From: DATARH01 sp050246595
Lineage (GTDB): Bacteria > Pseudomonadota > Alphaproteobacteria > ATCC43930 > CGMCC-115725
Assembly (NCBI GenBank): GCA_050246595.1
Contig: JBFWVT010000002.1
Location: forward strand, 62,001 to 126,000
Direction: 5' to 3'
Length of the DNA stretch: 64,000 bases
The notes below the pieces were generated by a model that worked only from the letters and a program-made list of their open reading frames with translations, was not told where the DNA came from and ran no database searches. Of this stretch, positions 53,513 through 63,089 are shown one piece after another. Every line of letters starts with the position of its first letter. The stretch's first letter is position 1. The position numbers and the translations under genes are program-made.

Positions 53513-54718
53513 CTACTGCACCCGCTCGATGACGGTCGCGATCCCCTGGCCGACGCCGACGCACATCGCAACGAGCGCGTAACGGCCGCCGCTGCGCTGC
53601 AACTGCCGCGCCGCGGTCAGCGCGATGCGCGGACCCGAGGCGCCGAGCGGGTGACCGATCGCGATCGCGCCGCCGTTCGGGTTGACCCGGCTGTCGTCGA
53701 GCGGGACTTCGAGACCGCGCAGACAGGCCAGCACCTGCGCCGCGAAGGCTTCGTTGATCTCGATAATGTCCATGTCCTTCAGCGAAAGCCCGGCGCGGTC
53801 CAGCGCCTTTTTCGCGGCGGGCACCGGGCCGAATCCCATGATGCGCGGCTCGACTCCGGCAACCGCGGTCGAGAGGATGCGCGCGATCGGCGTGGCCCCT
53901 GCGGCGTCGCCCGCCTTGCGGCTGGCGACGATCATCGCGACCGCGCCGTCATTGATGCCCGAGGCATTGCCGGCGGTCGTCACACCGTCCTTGAACAGCG
54001 GCCGCAATTTGGCGAGTGCCGCCATATCGGTGCCCGGCCGCGGGTGTTCGTCCTCCGCCACCGTGACCGGACCGGCGCGGCCGCCCGGCACCTCGACCGA
54101 GGTGATCTCGCCGGCGAAGAACCCGTCCGCCTTGGCGGCGGCGTATTTGCGCTGCGAACCCGCGGCGAAAATGTCGGCGTGCTCGCGCGTGATCTGATAA
54201 TCGCGCGCCAGATTGTCGGCGGTCTCGGGCATCGTGTCGGCGCCGAAACGGCCCTCGACCTTCGGGTTCGGGAAGCGCGCCCCGATCGTCGAGTCGAAGA
54301 CCCTGGCGTCGCGGCTGAACGGCGTCTCGGCCTTGCCCATCACAAACGGCGCGCGGCTCATGCTTTCGACGCCGCCGGCGACAAACACGTCGCCCTCGCC
54401 GCAGGTGATCGCCTGCGCCGCCATTGCGATCGCGTTCAGGCCGCTGCCGCAATTGCGCTGCAACACCGAGCCGGGGATCTCGATCGGCAGTCCGGCGACC
54501 AGCGCGGCATGGCGCGCCACGCAGCGGCTGTCCTCGCCGGCCTGGTTGGCGCAGCCGACGACCACGTCCTCGATCTTTTCGGGCGCGAAACCGCTCTCGG
54601 CGACCACCTTGGCGATCACGCCGGCGAGCATGTCGTCGGGCCGCATCTTGGCGAGCGCGCCGGCGTGCCGGCCGAATGGGCTGCGCAGACCGGTATACAG
54701 ATAGGCGTCGAGCGGCAT
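53513..54718 (-). CDS. Acetyl-CoA C-acyltransferase (thiolase)
   Basis: A 401-residue thiolase of the degradative class. The acyl-accepting Cys90 is in LQRNCGSGLNAIAMAAQ, His356 is in GHPLGASG and Cys386 is in CVGVGQG (a variant of the usual CIGGGQG). NEAFAAQ is present. It cleaves 3-ketoacyl-CoA with CoA to acetyl-CoA and a shorter acyl-CoA; the sequence resembles the 3-oxoadipyl-CoA thiolase branch, but this cannot be settled by eye. The ATG at 54718 begins the family consensus. It marks the end of the island. Confidence 0.92.
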   Translation of the reverse strand: MPLDAYLYTGLRSPFGRHAGALAKMRPDDMLAGVIAKVVAESGFAPEKIEDVVVGCANQAGEDSRCVARHAALVAGLPIEIPGSVLQRNCGSGLNAIAMAAQAITCGEGDVFVAGGVESMSRAPFVMGKAETPFSRDARVFDSTIGARFPNPKVEGRFGADTMPETADNLARDYQITREHADIFAAGSQRKYAAAKADGFFAGEITSVEVPGGRAGPVTVAEDEHPRPGTDMAALAKLRPLFKDGVTTAGNASGINDGAVAMIVASRKAGDAAGATPIARILSTAVAGVEPRIMGFGPVPAAKKALDRAGLSLKDMDIIEINEAFAAQVLACLRGLEVPLDDSRVNPNGGAIAIGHPLGASGPRIALTAARQLQRSGGRYALVAMCVGVGQGIATVIERVQ

Positions 54719-54887
54719 CACGGGCTCCTCTGATCGTGCTATCGATTTTGCCCGCAGTGACGCGCGGCACGGTCTTGCTGTCAAGCGCGATGCGACGTTT
54801 GCCGGCCGGTTGCTTTCGGGAGCGGGACCGTGCGCCATGAGATGGGCTGATCCCGGCGATAGCCGGGAAGCCATCCATCTCAATATC

Positions 54888-54954
54888 TCACCACGGAGGT
54901 ACAAAGAGCACGGAGGTTGATTTCCCCTTCGTGTTCTCCCTGTCTCCGTGGTGA
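54888..54954. repeat. Imperfect inverted repeat with ACCACGGAG ends
   Basis: TCACCACGGAG at 54888-54898 pairs with CTCCGTGGTGA at 54944-54954, and inner parts (AAGAGCACGGAGG and CTTCGTGTTCTCC) pair less well. This kind of sequence is a familiar dispersed repeat. It lies in the 293-nt gap between thiolase and the HtrA protease. Confidence 0.65.
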
Positions 54955-55011
54955 AGTGACTGCCTGTCGATGGGTTACCTCCGGCTTCCGTCAGGGACGG
55001 CGACGCTCAGC

Positions 55012-56649
55012 TCAGCCCGGACTGCCGGCTCCGGAGCCGCGATTCACCGACAGCCCGACAAACTGGCTCGAACCCCTGCGGTTGACCAGCAGCAGGATGT
55101 TGCCCTTGGCCGCCGCCTCTTTTAATTGCTCGGCTGCGTCCGGCGGTGTTGTAACCGGTTTCTGGTCCACCGACACGAGAACGTCGCCCGGCTGAAGCCC
55201 GGCCGAGGCGGCCGGACTCTGATCGGCGACCTTGGTCACGACGACACCCTCGACTTCCCTCGGGATGCGGTGCTGGCGCCGCAATTCCGGGGTTATTGCG
55301 GCGAGTTGCAGCCCGAGCGCGCCGGTCCGGTCCTCGTCTGGTGTCACGGCGGCCACCGGCTTCGGGCTGTCCGACAATTCCCCGAGCGTGGTGGCGAGCT
55401 TTATCTCCTGGCCGCTGCGCAGGATCGTTAGGTCGAGATTCTGCCCCGGCGGTGTTCCGGCCACGATCCGCGGCAGATCGCCGACCTGCTTGACCGGTTG
55501 TCCGCCGGCTGCGGTGATGACATCGCCCTGCTTGATCCCGGCTTTCGCCGCCGGGCTGTTCGCGGTTACCGAGGCGACGAGCGCGCCGCTCGGCCGGTCG
55601 GGATTGAGCCCGAGACTCCTGGCGATTGCCGGCGTGATCCCCTGGATCGCAACGCCGAGCCAGCCGCGCGTGACTCGGCCCGTCTCCCGCAGCTGCCGGA
55701 TGACGTCTTTTGCGACATTGGACGGAACCGCGAAGCCGATCCCGACCGAGCCGCCCGAGGGCGAGTAGATCGCGGTATTGACCCCGATCACCTCGGCGCC
55801 GAGGTTGAAGGCCGGTCCGCCGGAATTGCCGCGGTTGATCGGCGCATCGATCTGGATGTAAGCGTCGTATGGTCCCTCGTTGATGTTGCGCCCGACCGCC
55901 GAAATGATGCCGGCAGTCACCGTGCCGCCGAGCCCGAACGGGTTGCCGACGGCGACGATCCAGTCGCCGACCTTGGCCTGCTCGCTGTCGCCCCAGGTGA
56001 CAAACGGCAGTTTTTCCGTCGTATCGATCTTGAGCAGGGCGAGATCGGTCTTCTCGTCCCGGCCGATGATCTTGGCTTCGTGGCGGCTGTTGTCGTGCAG
56101 AATGATCGTGATCTTGCTCGCCTTCGAGACGACGTGATTGTTGGTGACGATGTAGCCCTGCGGATCGATGATAAACCCCGAACCGAGGCCGACAAACTCG
56201 CGGCCGGTATCGGGCATGCCGCGCCTCTCGAAAAAGCGGCGCAGGAAATCCTCGAACGGCAAACCGCCGGGCCGCTCGTCGTCGTTATCGGCATCATCCT
56301 CGTTGCGGGCCACCCGGTCGGCGCCGCCCTGTGCCGAGATCGTGACGACCGCCGCGGAAACGTGCTCGACCAGCGGCGCCAGGCTTGGCATCACGATCGG
56401 CAGGCTTCTCGGGACCTGCGCGGTCAGGTTCTTGTCGCTGGCCCCGGTCTGGGTCTGAGCCTGAGAGGACGGCGAGGCAGGCGCGGTCTGAGCCTGCGGG
56501 GCCGCAGACGGAGTCTGGGCGGAAGGCGGCGCCGCTGGCATCTGTGCGAAGCCCGGCGTCAGGGTCAATGACAATGCCGCCAAGCCGGCGAGCGCCGCCG
56601 CAAGCGCGCGCGGTCGCGTGCTCGAGGCGCATCCTTGGCCAAAATGCAT
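55012..56649 (-). CDS. degP: Do/HtrA-family periplasmic serine protease
   Basis: A 545-residue trypsin-like protease with a signal peptide (about 1-36) and a Pro/Gln/Ala-rich linker (about 38-75). The catalytic triad is His172 (TNNHVV), Asp202 (TDLALLKI) and Ser276 (GNSGGPA). Two PDZ domains follow at about 310-400 and 440-530 (GWLGVAIQGITPAIARSLGL and SPAASAGLQPGDVLVSVD). It degrades misfolded envelope proteins and acts as a chaperone. No sensor genes such as mucA flank it. The ATG at 56649 has GGAGA upstream. Confidence 0.93.
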   Translation of the reverse strand: MHFGQGCASSTRPRALAAALAGLAALSLTLTPGFAQMPAAPPSAQTPSAAPQAQTAPASPSSQAQTQTGASDKNLTAQVPRSLPIVMPSLAPLVEHVSAAVVTISAQGGADRVARNEDDADNDDERPGGLPFEDFLRRFFERRGMPDTGREFVGLGSGFIIDPQGYIVTNNHVVSKASKITIILHDNSRHEAKIIGRDEKTDLALLKIDTTEKLPFVTWGDSEQAKVGDWIVAVGNPFGLGGTVTAGIISAVGRNINEGPYDAYIQIDAPINRGNSGGPAFNLGAEVIGVNTAIYSPSGGSVGIGFAVPSNVAKDVIRQLRETGRVTRGWLGVAIQGITPAIARSLGLNPDRPSGALVASVTANSPAAKAGIKQGDVITAAGGQPVKQVGDLPRIVAGTPPGQNLDLTILRSGQEIKLATTLGELSDSPKPVAAVTPDEDRTGALGLQLAAITPELRRQHRIPREVEGVVVTKVADQSPAASAGLQPGDVLVSVDQKPVTTPPDAAEQLKEAAAKGNILLLVNRRGSSQFVGLSVNRGSGAGSPG

Positions 56650-56802
56650 TTGCGTCTCCGTCCATGGCGGCACGCGACGGCGGTCTTGCCGCCGCGGCTG
56701 CGAGATACAAGTCCGCATCGGAGCCAACTGCGGTTCCGCGCCGGAGTTCCGGGGAGACGCCGCGGAGCGGCGGCGGCTCGCCTGCTCTCGCCCCGGAGAG
56801 GC

Positions 56803-57207
56803 TCAGCCTCTCCCGGTTTCGGCCCGGTACTCCTTGAACACGCGGGACGCGACCATCATCGATTCGCGGATGATCGGCACGCCGATATAGCCGGACAGGT
56901 GGAGCAGGACTTCGGTCAGCTCGTCCTCGGTCCACCCCTGGCGCAGCGCCATGCGCAGATGCAGCTCCAATTCCGGCTCGCGCCCGGTGCAGGTGTCCGA
57001 GACGACGCAGATCAGCGCCCGTGTCTTGTCGTCGAGCCCGGGCCGCGTCCACAGATTGCCGAACACGTTCTCGACCGCGACATCGAGAAATTTCTGCATG
57101 ATCGGGTCGGCGTAGACCCCCTTGGACGCCGCCTCCACGGCGGCGTCGCCCATCAACTGCCGCCGCTTGGTCATGCCCCTTTTGTAGAGTTCGCTCCCCT
57201 CCGGCAT
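56803..57207 (-). CDS. Carboxymuconolactone decarboxylase family protein
   Basis: A 134-residue all-helical protein: LDVAVENVFGNLWTRPGLDD, LICVVSDTCTGREPELELHL and GWTEDELTEVLLHLSGYIGV. The family includes 4-carboxymuconolactone decarboxylase and AhpD-like proteins; here the CxxC of AhpD is replaced (Cys in DTCTGREPE), favouring the decarboxylase branch. A strong AAGGAGG site precedes the ATG at 57207, which rules out the longer upstream frame. It is divergent from the carboxylase gene. Confidence 0.88.
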   Translation of the reverse strand: MPEGSELYKRGMTKRRQLMGDAAVEAASKGVYADPIMQKFLDVAVENVFGNLWTRPGLDDKTRALICVVSDTCTGREPELELHLRMALRQGWTEDELTEVLLHLSGYIGVPIIRESMMVASRVFKEYRAETGRG

Positions 57208-57349
57208 CGCATCCTCCTTGGTTGACGATAATCCGGCGTCATCCTGCCCGGCGGGGAGGGAAGTGACCAGCGTTGCGATTGCCGCGAGCGCGTGATCCCG
57301 ATCGGGCCAAGGCTGGCCTCGCCGGTACTTTGATGTTATCCCGCCGGTC

Positions 57350-58882
57350 ATGCAACCGGTCCTCAAGCAACTCGACGACAAGCGCGCGGCGGCCCGCCTC
57401 GGCGGCGGTATCAGGCGCATCGAGGCGCAGCACGCCCGCGGCAAGCTGACCGCGCGCGAGCGGCTCGACATCCTGCTCGACCCCGGTTCCTTCGAGGAAT
57501 GGGACATGTTTGTCGAGCACCGCAGCCACGATTTCGGCATCGCCGAGCAGCGCGTGCCCGGCGACGGGGTCGTCACCGGCTACGGCACGATCAATGGCAA
57601 ACTGGTCTTTGTCTTCAGCCAGGATTTCACGGTGTTCGGCGGCTCGCTGTCGGAGGCGCATGCCGAAAAGATCTGCAAGATCATGGATCAGGCGATGAAT
57701 GTCGGGGCGCCGGTGATCGGTCTGAACGATTCCGGCGGCGCGCGCATCCAGGAAGGGGTCGCCTCGCTCGCCGGCTACGCCGCGGTGTTTCAGCGCAACG
57801 TGCTGGCCTCCGGGGTGGTGCCGCAGATCTCGATGGTGATGGGGCCATGCGCCGGCGGTGCCGTGTACTCGCCGGCGATGACCGATTTTATCTTCATGGT
57901 CAAGGACAGTTCGTACATGTTCGTGACCGGCCCCGATGTCGTAAAGACCGTGACCCACGAGACCGTCACGCAGGAGGAGCTGGGCGGCGCCGTCACGCAT
58001 ACGACCCGCTCCGGTGTGGCCGATCTGGCCTTTGAGAACGATGTCGAGGCGCTGATCGAACTGCGCCGCTTTGTCGATTTTCTGCCCGGCTCGAACCGAG
58101 CGCCGGCGCCGCTGCGGCCGGCATCGGACCCGGCGGACCGGATCGAGAAATCGCTCGACACGCTGGTTCCGGCCAATCCGAACAAGCCCTACGATATGAA
58201 GGAGCTGATCGAGAAAATTGTCGATGACGGCGATTTCTTTGAATTGCAGCCGGGTTTCGCGGCCAACATCCTGATCGGCTTCGCCCGAATGCAGGGCGCC
58301 ACGATCGGCATCGTCGCGAACCAGCCGATGGTGCTGGCCGGGTGTCTCGACATCAACAGCGCGCGCAAGGCGGCGCGCTTTGTGCGGTTCTGCGATTGCT
58401 TCAATATCCCGATCGTGACCTTTGTCGATGTGCCCGGATTTCTGCCGGGCACCGACCAGGAACACGGCGCGATCATCAAGCACGGCGCGAAACTGCTGTT
58501 CGCGTTCGCCGAGGCGACCGTGCCAAAGGTCACGCTGATCACGCGCAAGGCCTATGGCGGCGCCTATGACGTGATGAGTTCAAAGCACCTGCGCGGCGAC
58601 GTCAATTTTGCCTGGCCCTCGGCCGAGATCGCGGTCATGGGACCAAAGGGCGCGGTCGAGATCATCTTTCGCGGCGATCTCGGCAACGCCGCCGCGATCG
58701 AGGCGCGCACCGAGGAATACCGCGAGAAATTCGCCAACCCGTTTGTCGCGGCCAGCCGCGGCTTTATCGATGACATCATCCAGCCGGCGGCAACAAGACG
58801 GCGTCTGTGCCGCGTGCTCCATATGCTGCGCGGCAAGCGGCTCGAAAACCCCTGGAAAAAGCACGACAACATACCGCTGTGA
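57350..58882 (+). CDS. pccB: Acyl-CoA carboxylase beta subunit (propionyl-CoA carboxylase type)
   Basis: A 510-residue carboxyltransferase subunit. The N-terminal half has GLNDSGGARIQEGVASLAGY and MGPCAGGAVYSPA; the C-terminal half has NQPMVLAGCLDINSARKAAR, FVDVPGFLPG and GGAYDVMSSKHL. It moves CO2 from biotin to propionyl-CoA (or acetyl-CoA). Length and sequence match PccB. The biotin-bearing alpha subunit is not in the window. It could use propionyl-CoA from mmsA. Confidence 0.93.
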   Translation: MQPVLKQLDDKRAAARLGGGIRRIEAQHARGKLTARERLDILLDPGSFEEWDMFVEHRSHDFGIAEQRVPGDGVVTGYGTINGKLVFVFSQDFTVFGGSLSEAHAEKICKIMDQAMNVGAPVIGLNDSGGARIQEGVASLAGYAAVFQRNVLASGVVPQISMVMGPCAGGAVYSPAMTDFIFMVKDSSYMFVTGPDVVKTVTHETVTQEELGGAVTHTTRSGVADLAFENDVEALIELRRFVDFLPGSNRAPAPLRPASDPADRIEKSLDTLVPANPNKPYDMKELIEKIVDDGDFFELQPGFAANILIGFARMQGATIGIVANQPMVLAGCLDINSARKAARFVRFCDCFNIPIVTFVDVPGFLPGTDQEHGAIIKHGAKLLFAFAEATVPKVTLITRKAYGGAYDVMSSKHLRGDVNFAWPSAEIAVMGPKGAVEIIFRGDLGNAAAIEARTEEYREKFANPFVAASRGFIDDIIQPAATRRRLCRVLHMLRGKRLENPWKKHDNIPL

Positions 58883-59107
58883 CGCCGGACGCGTTCTGCG
58901 CCGTGCGGCAAATCCGCTTTCCCATGGAGGAAGGCGCCGCAACCCAAATCGAAAGAGAACCTAGACTTTATGTTAGGAACGCATAAGAGGTCTTCAAATT
59001 CTGCATAATGACAGCTAGGTTGCGGTTGACGAGTTCGCGATTAACGCGAGCCGGCGGGGAGGCGCGTCAACCCGGTCTTTACAGAGGCCGGAGCGGAGGA
59101 CGTGTTT

Positions 59108-60469
59108 ATGGAAAGGAAATCGCTGACTCGACGCAGCATCCTGAGATCGGCCGCGATCGGGTCCTCGACGCTCGCCGCGTCAACATTTGCCAAGCCGTTT
59201 GTAAGCGGTGTCTTTGCTGCCGGCAGACTTGAAATCGGATTGTGGGATCATTGGGTGCCGGGCGGCAACGAAGCCTGGAAAAAACTCGCCCAAGAATTCG
59301 GCGACAAGAACAAGGTCGATGTCAATCTCGACTTCATCACCTCGCAGGGCGACAAGCTCAACCTGACGATCGCCGCCGAGGCGGCGGCCGGGGCCGGGCA
59401 CGACATTGTCCGTCTGGCCGACTCGCAACCCGGCGCCTATGGCAAGGCTCTCGAACCGCTCGACGAGATCACCGTGGCGCTGATCCAGAAGTTCGGGAAG
59501 GAATTGGAGGGTTCCCGATACGGCGGGTTTCACGACGGCCACTGGATGGCTGTGCCGGTCTCGCAAGGGACGATCGCGATCCCCTGCTGCGGCCGCATCG
59601 ACCTGTTGAAGCAGCACGCCGGGCTCGATCTGCAAAAAATGTATCCGGCCGGCATGCCGGCCGATAAGGAACTGGCCGAGCACTGGACTTGGGATACGTT
59701 CCTCAAGACCGCCGACACGATGAACAAGGCCGGCTACCCGTTCGGTTTGCCGCTCAGCACCTGGACCGACGCGAACAACTGGGTCAACTCGGTCTTTTCC
59801 AGCCACGGCGCCTTTCTTGTCGACGAGAAGGGCAACACCACGGTGGATAGCGAGGCGACCCGGCAGGTACTCGAATGGTTCAAGAAGCTGGTGCCGCATT
59901 TGCCGGACAGCGTCTTCGCCTGGGACAACTCGCAGAACAATAAACATCTGATTTCGGGCCAGGGTTCGCTGATCATGAACCCGCCCTCGGCCTGGGCGGT
60001 GGCGGTGCGCGACCGGCCCGATATCGGCAAGAAACTCTGGCACCTCCCGGCACCGAAAGGTCCGAAGGGACGCTATGTCGGCACCAATTTCGGCTTTCTC
60101 GGTGTTTGGGAGTTCTCTCCGAACAAATCGGCGGCCCAGGATTTTATCCGCTATGTGACGACGGAGCCGGCGTTCAAGACGATCGTCGATGCCAGCCGCG
60201 GCTATGACATCCCGCCCTACGCAAACCTGCGCGACTTCGACATCTGGAAGACCGAGGGGCCGCCAGTGGGGGTCAATTATCACTACCCGCCGCGCGGCGA
60301 CGTTACCTCGGTGATGATCGGCTACCCGGCCCCGACGCAGATCGCCAACCACCTCTATGCGCAGGGCACGATCTGCAAGCTGGTGGCGCGTTACGCCAAG
60401 CAGGGATACTCGATGGACCGGGCGATCGCGCAAACCGCGGAGGAGATCGAAGGCTACAAGCGGGTGTGA
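59108..60469 (+). CDS. Extracellular solute-binding protein (sugar ABC family 1), Tat-exported
   Basis: A 453-residue periplasmic binding protein. The N-terminus has a twin-arginine signal (LTRRSILRSA), so it is exported folded. The body has LWDHWVPGGNEAWKKLAQEF and GQGSLIMNPPSAWAV, typical of the maltose/spermidine-like family 1. No permease or ATPase genes lie nearby. GGAGG 8 nt before ATG 59108 decides the start over a GTG two codons earlier. It is followed by a terminator-like hairpin. Confidence 0.88.
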   Translation: MERKSLTRRSILRSAAIGSSTLAASTFAKPFVSGVFAAGRLEIGLWDHWVPGGNEAWKKLAQEFGDKNKVDVNLDFITSQGDKLNLTIAAEAAAGAGHDIVRLADSQPGAYGKALEPLDEITVALIQKFGKELEGSRYGGFHDGHWMAVPVSQGTIAIPCCGRIDLLKQHAGLDLQKMYPAGMPADKELAEHWTWDTFLKTADTMNKAGYPFGLPLSTWTDANNWVNSVFSSHGAFLVDEKGNTTVDSEATRQVLEWFKKLVPHLPDSVFAWDNSQNNKHLISGQGSLIMNPPSAWAVAVRDRPDIGKKLWHLPAPKGPKGRYVGTNFGFLGVWEFSPNKSAAQDFIRYVTTEPAFKTIVDASRGYDIPPYANLRDFDIWKTEGPPVGVNYHYPPRGDVTSVMIGYPAPTQIANHLYAQGTICKLVARYAKQGYSMDRAIAQTAEEIEGYKRV

Positions 60470-60479
60470 GCGTTAACGG

Positions 60480-60506
60480 GTCGTCCCGGGCGCGTTCCGG
60501 GACGAC
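60480..60506. terminator. Bidirectional terminator-like hairpin
   Basis: GTCGTCCCGG and its exact complement enclose a 7-nt loop in the 49-nt gap between two convergent genes. No T-tract, but position and stem strength suit a shared terminator. Confidence 0.6.
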
Positions 60507-60518
60507 GCCGCGCCGCGG

Positions 60519-61574
60519 TCAGTTGAAGCGCGGGCTGACCTTTTCGCACAGCAATTGCAGCGACTTCATGACCCGGTCGTGCGGGATTTTGGTGCCGCAA
60601 TTCATCTCGCACAGGATGCCGTCTAGACCGAGCGTTTCCTTCAGCCCCATCAGCCGGTCGGTGACGCGCTCCGGCGAGCCGACGATGATCTTCTCGCGCA
60701 GCGCGTCCTCGTAGGTGATCTCCTGCAGACGCCGGCCGCGCGCGGCGCGGTCCTCGACCGCCCGCACCCCGGACCGGGTGGCCGAGTCTTCAAGCCGCTC
60801 GCCGAGATAGCGATAGAAGTACATGATGCTTTCCTCGGGTTCGCGGAGCGCCGCCTCGTCGGTTTCGGCGATATAGACCGGGGCGCGCAGGAACACCTTG
60901 CCCTCGCCGGGGTGCCCGGCCTCCTTCCACGCCTTGCGGTAGGCGGTGATGTTGGGTTCCAGCTCCTCCAGCGTGCCGAGCCGGACCGCGACAAACACCG
61001 CGTGGCCGAGCTTGGCGATTGCCGGAAAGGTGTCGGCGCTGTTCGCCGCGACGCGGATTTCGGGCCACGGCTTCTGATACGGTTTCGGTGTCGCCGCGAC
61101 ATTTTCAAAGCTGTAATACTTGCCCTGGTACGAAAACCGCTCCTCGGTCCAGGCTTGTTTCAGGATCTCGAGCGTCTCGGCGAAGCGCTCGCGGCTTTCG
61201 CCGTATGGCACGCCATAGGCCTCGTAGGTGCGCGGAAAACCGCTGCGCCCGACGCCGAAGATCAGGCGCCCGTGGCTGACCTGATCGACGGTGGCGACCT
61301 CCTCGGCGAGACGCAGCGGATGGCACAGCGGCAGCACCTGAACCGCGGTGCCGATCTTCATCCGCTTGGTGCGGGCGGCGATCGCGCTGGCCAGAGCCAG
61401 CGGCGCCGACAGAACCGAGCGCTCCGGCGCGATATGGATCTCGGCCAGCCACATCGCGTCGAGACCCCAGCGCTCGGCCGCGTCGACCTGCTCGAACGAG
61501 ATCGCGAACGCCTCCTCGTCGCTGATCCCGGCGGGCCGCTGAAATTCGTGAAACATGCCGAACTCGAACGCCAT
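60519..61574 (-). CDS. LLM-class flavin-dependent oxidoreductase
   Basis: A 351-residue luciferase-like oxidoreductase: MAFEFGMFHEFQRP, WLAEIHIAPERSVLSAPL and DQVSHGRLIFGVGRSGFPR. The pattern is of the bacterial-luciferase/alkanal monooxygenase subgroup, using reduced FMN. The ATG at 61574 begins the conserved core; upstream codons have no family match. It converges with the Tat-exported binding protein, so a shared substrate cannot be assumed. Confidence 0.9.
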   Translation of the reverse strand: MAFEFGMFHEFQRPAGISDEEAFAISFEQVDAAERWGLDAMWLAEIHIAPERSVLSAPLALASAIAARTKRMKIGTAVQVLPLCHPLRLAEEVATVDQVSHGRLIFGVGRSGFPRTYEAYGVPYGESRERFAETLEILKQAWTEERFSYQGKYYSFENVAATPKPYQKPWPEIRVAANSADTFPAIAKLGHAVFVAVRLGTLEELEPNITAYRKAWKEAGHPGEGKVFLRAPVYIAETDEAALREPEESIMYFYRYLGERLEDSATRSGVRAVEDRAARGRRLQEITYEDALREKIIVGSPERVTDRLMGLKETLGLDGILCEMNCGTKIPHDRVMKSLQLLCEKVSPRFN

Positions 61575-61835
61575 CGTCTTATCTCCGTCTCTCCCGCGAA
61601 GCTTTGCTCGGCGGGGCTCGCCTGGCCAATTCCGATTGGAGCTTAGCGGACGAGTTCGTATCTGCGCGAGTCGAGAAAACATGCGGCCGCATGCGCTGTC
61701 CGCGTCGCGCCGGCGCCGCCGGTAAGCGAACCACGCCGCAATCTCCGAGCCGGCCGATTCTCCGCCCCCGAGATCGGTCGTCGATCGACGACCGAGTGGT
61801 ACGACAGGCGCAGAGTTCCCAGATGCGGAGGCGCC

Positions 61836-62093
61836 ATGGCGTTCGACACGCTCTCCTATGCCCGACGACTAAAGCATGCCGGAATGCCGGAGGCGCAGGC
61901 CAAGGTCATTGCCGAAGCCACGCGCGATCTTATTACCTCCGATGCCGCAACCAAGGCCGATATCGCGGACCTCAAGCACGAGATCGAAATCGTCCGCCGT
62001 GAAGTGGCCGAAATGGGTCTGCGCGTCACCGTCCGGCTCGGAGCACTGATCGCCGTCGGCGTCGGCATTCTCGCCGCTCTCATCAAGCTCTAA
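61836..62093 (+). CDS. Small coiled-coil membrane protein, DUF1640-like
   Basis: An 85-residue protein: FDTLSYARRLKHAGMPEAQA, a coiled-coil (ADIADLKHEIEIVRREVAEM) and a C-terminal membrane segment (RLGALIAVGVGILAALI). This is the pattern of DUF1640/CCDC90-like proteins, tail-anchored and of unknown role in bacteria. Confidence 0.82.
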   Translation: MAFDTLSYARRLKHAGMPEAQAKVIAEATRDLITSDAATKADIADLKHEIEIVRREVAEMGLRVTVRLGALIAVGVGILAALIKL

Positions 62094-62488
62094 CCGCCGG
62101 AATGCGGCTGCTCGCCCATGGCGACCGACCGATCGTGGGCAACGGCGCCGCCCCGCAAGCGCGGCGTGTATCGCGGCGGCCGTGTCGGGCGACATAGACG
62201 TTAACTCTTTATTTATAAAATTCCGGGCGCAACTTTTGGTTCGATCGGATACACAGGTAATGCCGCTCCGAGCCCGCAGTTCCCCCATCTGCATCTGTTC
62301 CGGCTTCCCCCGAAATCCCCCCGGAACCTGGCTCGGAGCGGCCATACCGCCAAGGCGGAAATCCGGCTGCCGCGATTGCGAGAATTTTACCCGTCATCTG
62401 CGCGCGCTTGCCTGACCGGCCGACGGGGAATAATCTTCTACGCATTCGGCGATTCCACAGCCGATATATTCTACGGAGGGCCAAGCTG
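62094..62488. other. Intergenic region before cupin gene
   Basis: A 395-nt gap with no supported gene. Around 62203-62223 it is AT-rich (TTATTTATAAAATT), a possible promoter, though no matching -35 is clear. GGAGGG at about 62475 is the ribosome site of the next gene. Confidence 0.35.
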
Positions 62489-62992
62489 ATGGCGTTCACG
62501 CTCGATGAATTTTCGGCCGAGGCGCACCGCATTCTCGCCGCCGACCCCGGCCCGGAAGGCCGCAAGAAGATCTGCGAGCTGGTCAGCCGCGCCAGCACCG
62601 ACCCGGATTTTGTCGCCCGGCACCTGCCCGATGACGGCCCGGAGCGCAAGATCCTCTACGAGGACCCGGAACTCGGCTTCTGCATCCTCGGTCACGTCAA
62701 CCGCGGCGCCAAGGCGAGCCAGCCGCACGATCACGGCCCGACCTGGGCGATCTACGGCCAGGCAGAGGGCGAGACGATCATGACCGACTGGGCGAAAGTC
62801 GCCGAGCCGACCGAGACCGAGCCGGGCAAGGTGCGCCATGTCCGCGACTACAAGCTGACCCCGGGCGCCGCCTATGTCTACAACGAGGGCGACCTGCACT
62901 CGCCGCGGCGCGACGCCTCGACCAAGCTGATCCGCATCGAAGGCCGCAACGTCGAGAAGATCCGCCGCTATCCTTACGAGCGGGTCGCCTAG
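62489..62992 (+). CDS. Cupin-fold protein, cysteine dioxygenase-like
   Basis: A 167-residue single-domain beta-barrel protein. The metal site is suggested by SQPHDHGPTWAIYGQAEGE (two histidines) and a later histidine in YNEGDLHSPRRD. The arrangement is of cysteine dioxygenase-type cupins, which oxidise thiols with Fe(II) and O2, but the substrate is unverified. A good GGAGGG site precedes the ATG at 62489. Length is slightly short for cysteine dioxygenase. Confidence 0.8.
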   Translation: MAFTLDEFSAEAHRILAADPGPEGRKKICELVSRASTDPDFVARHLPDDGPERKILYEDPELGFCILGHVNRGAKASQPHDHGPTWAIYGQAEGETIMTDWAKVAEPTETEPGKVRHVRDYKLTPGAAYVYNEGDLHSPRRDASTKLIRIEGRNVEKIRRYPYERVA

Positions 62993-63089
62993 ACCGCCTG
63001 TTCGGGCGTCGTCCCCGTGTCGAGATCGGCGTCGTTCCTGGGTAAATCGGTGAACGGCGCCGGTCTGCCGCGTCCCGTTTCTCGCTGAG

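Noticed and set aside
52993..53571. Minus-strand frame containing FIPVHAGN
   Set aside because: That peptide is the usual mistranslation of a type I-E CRISPR repeat, and the rest has no family resemblance.
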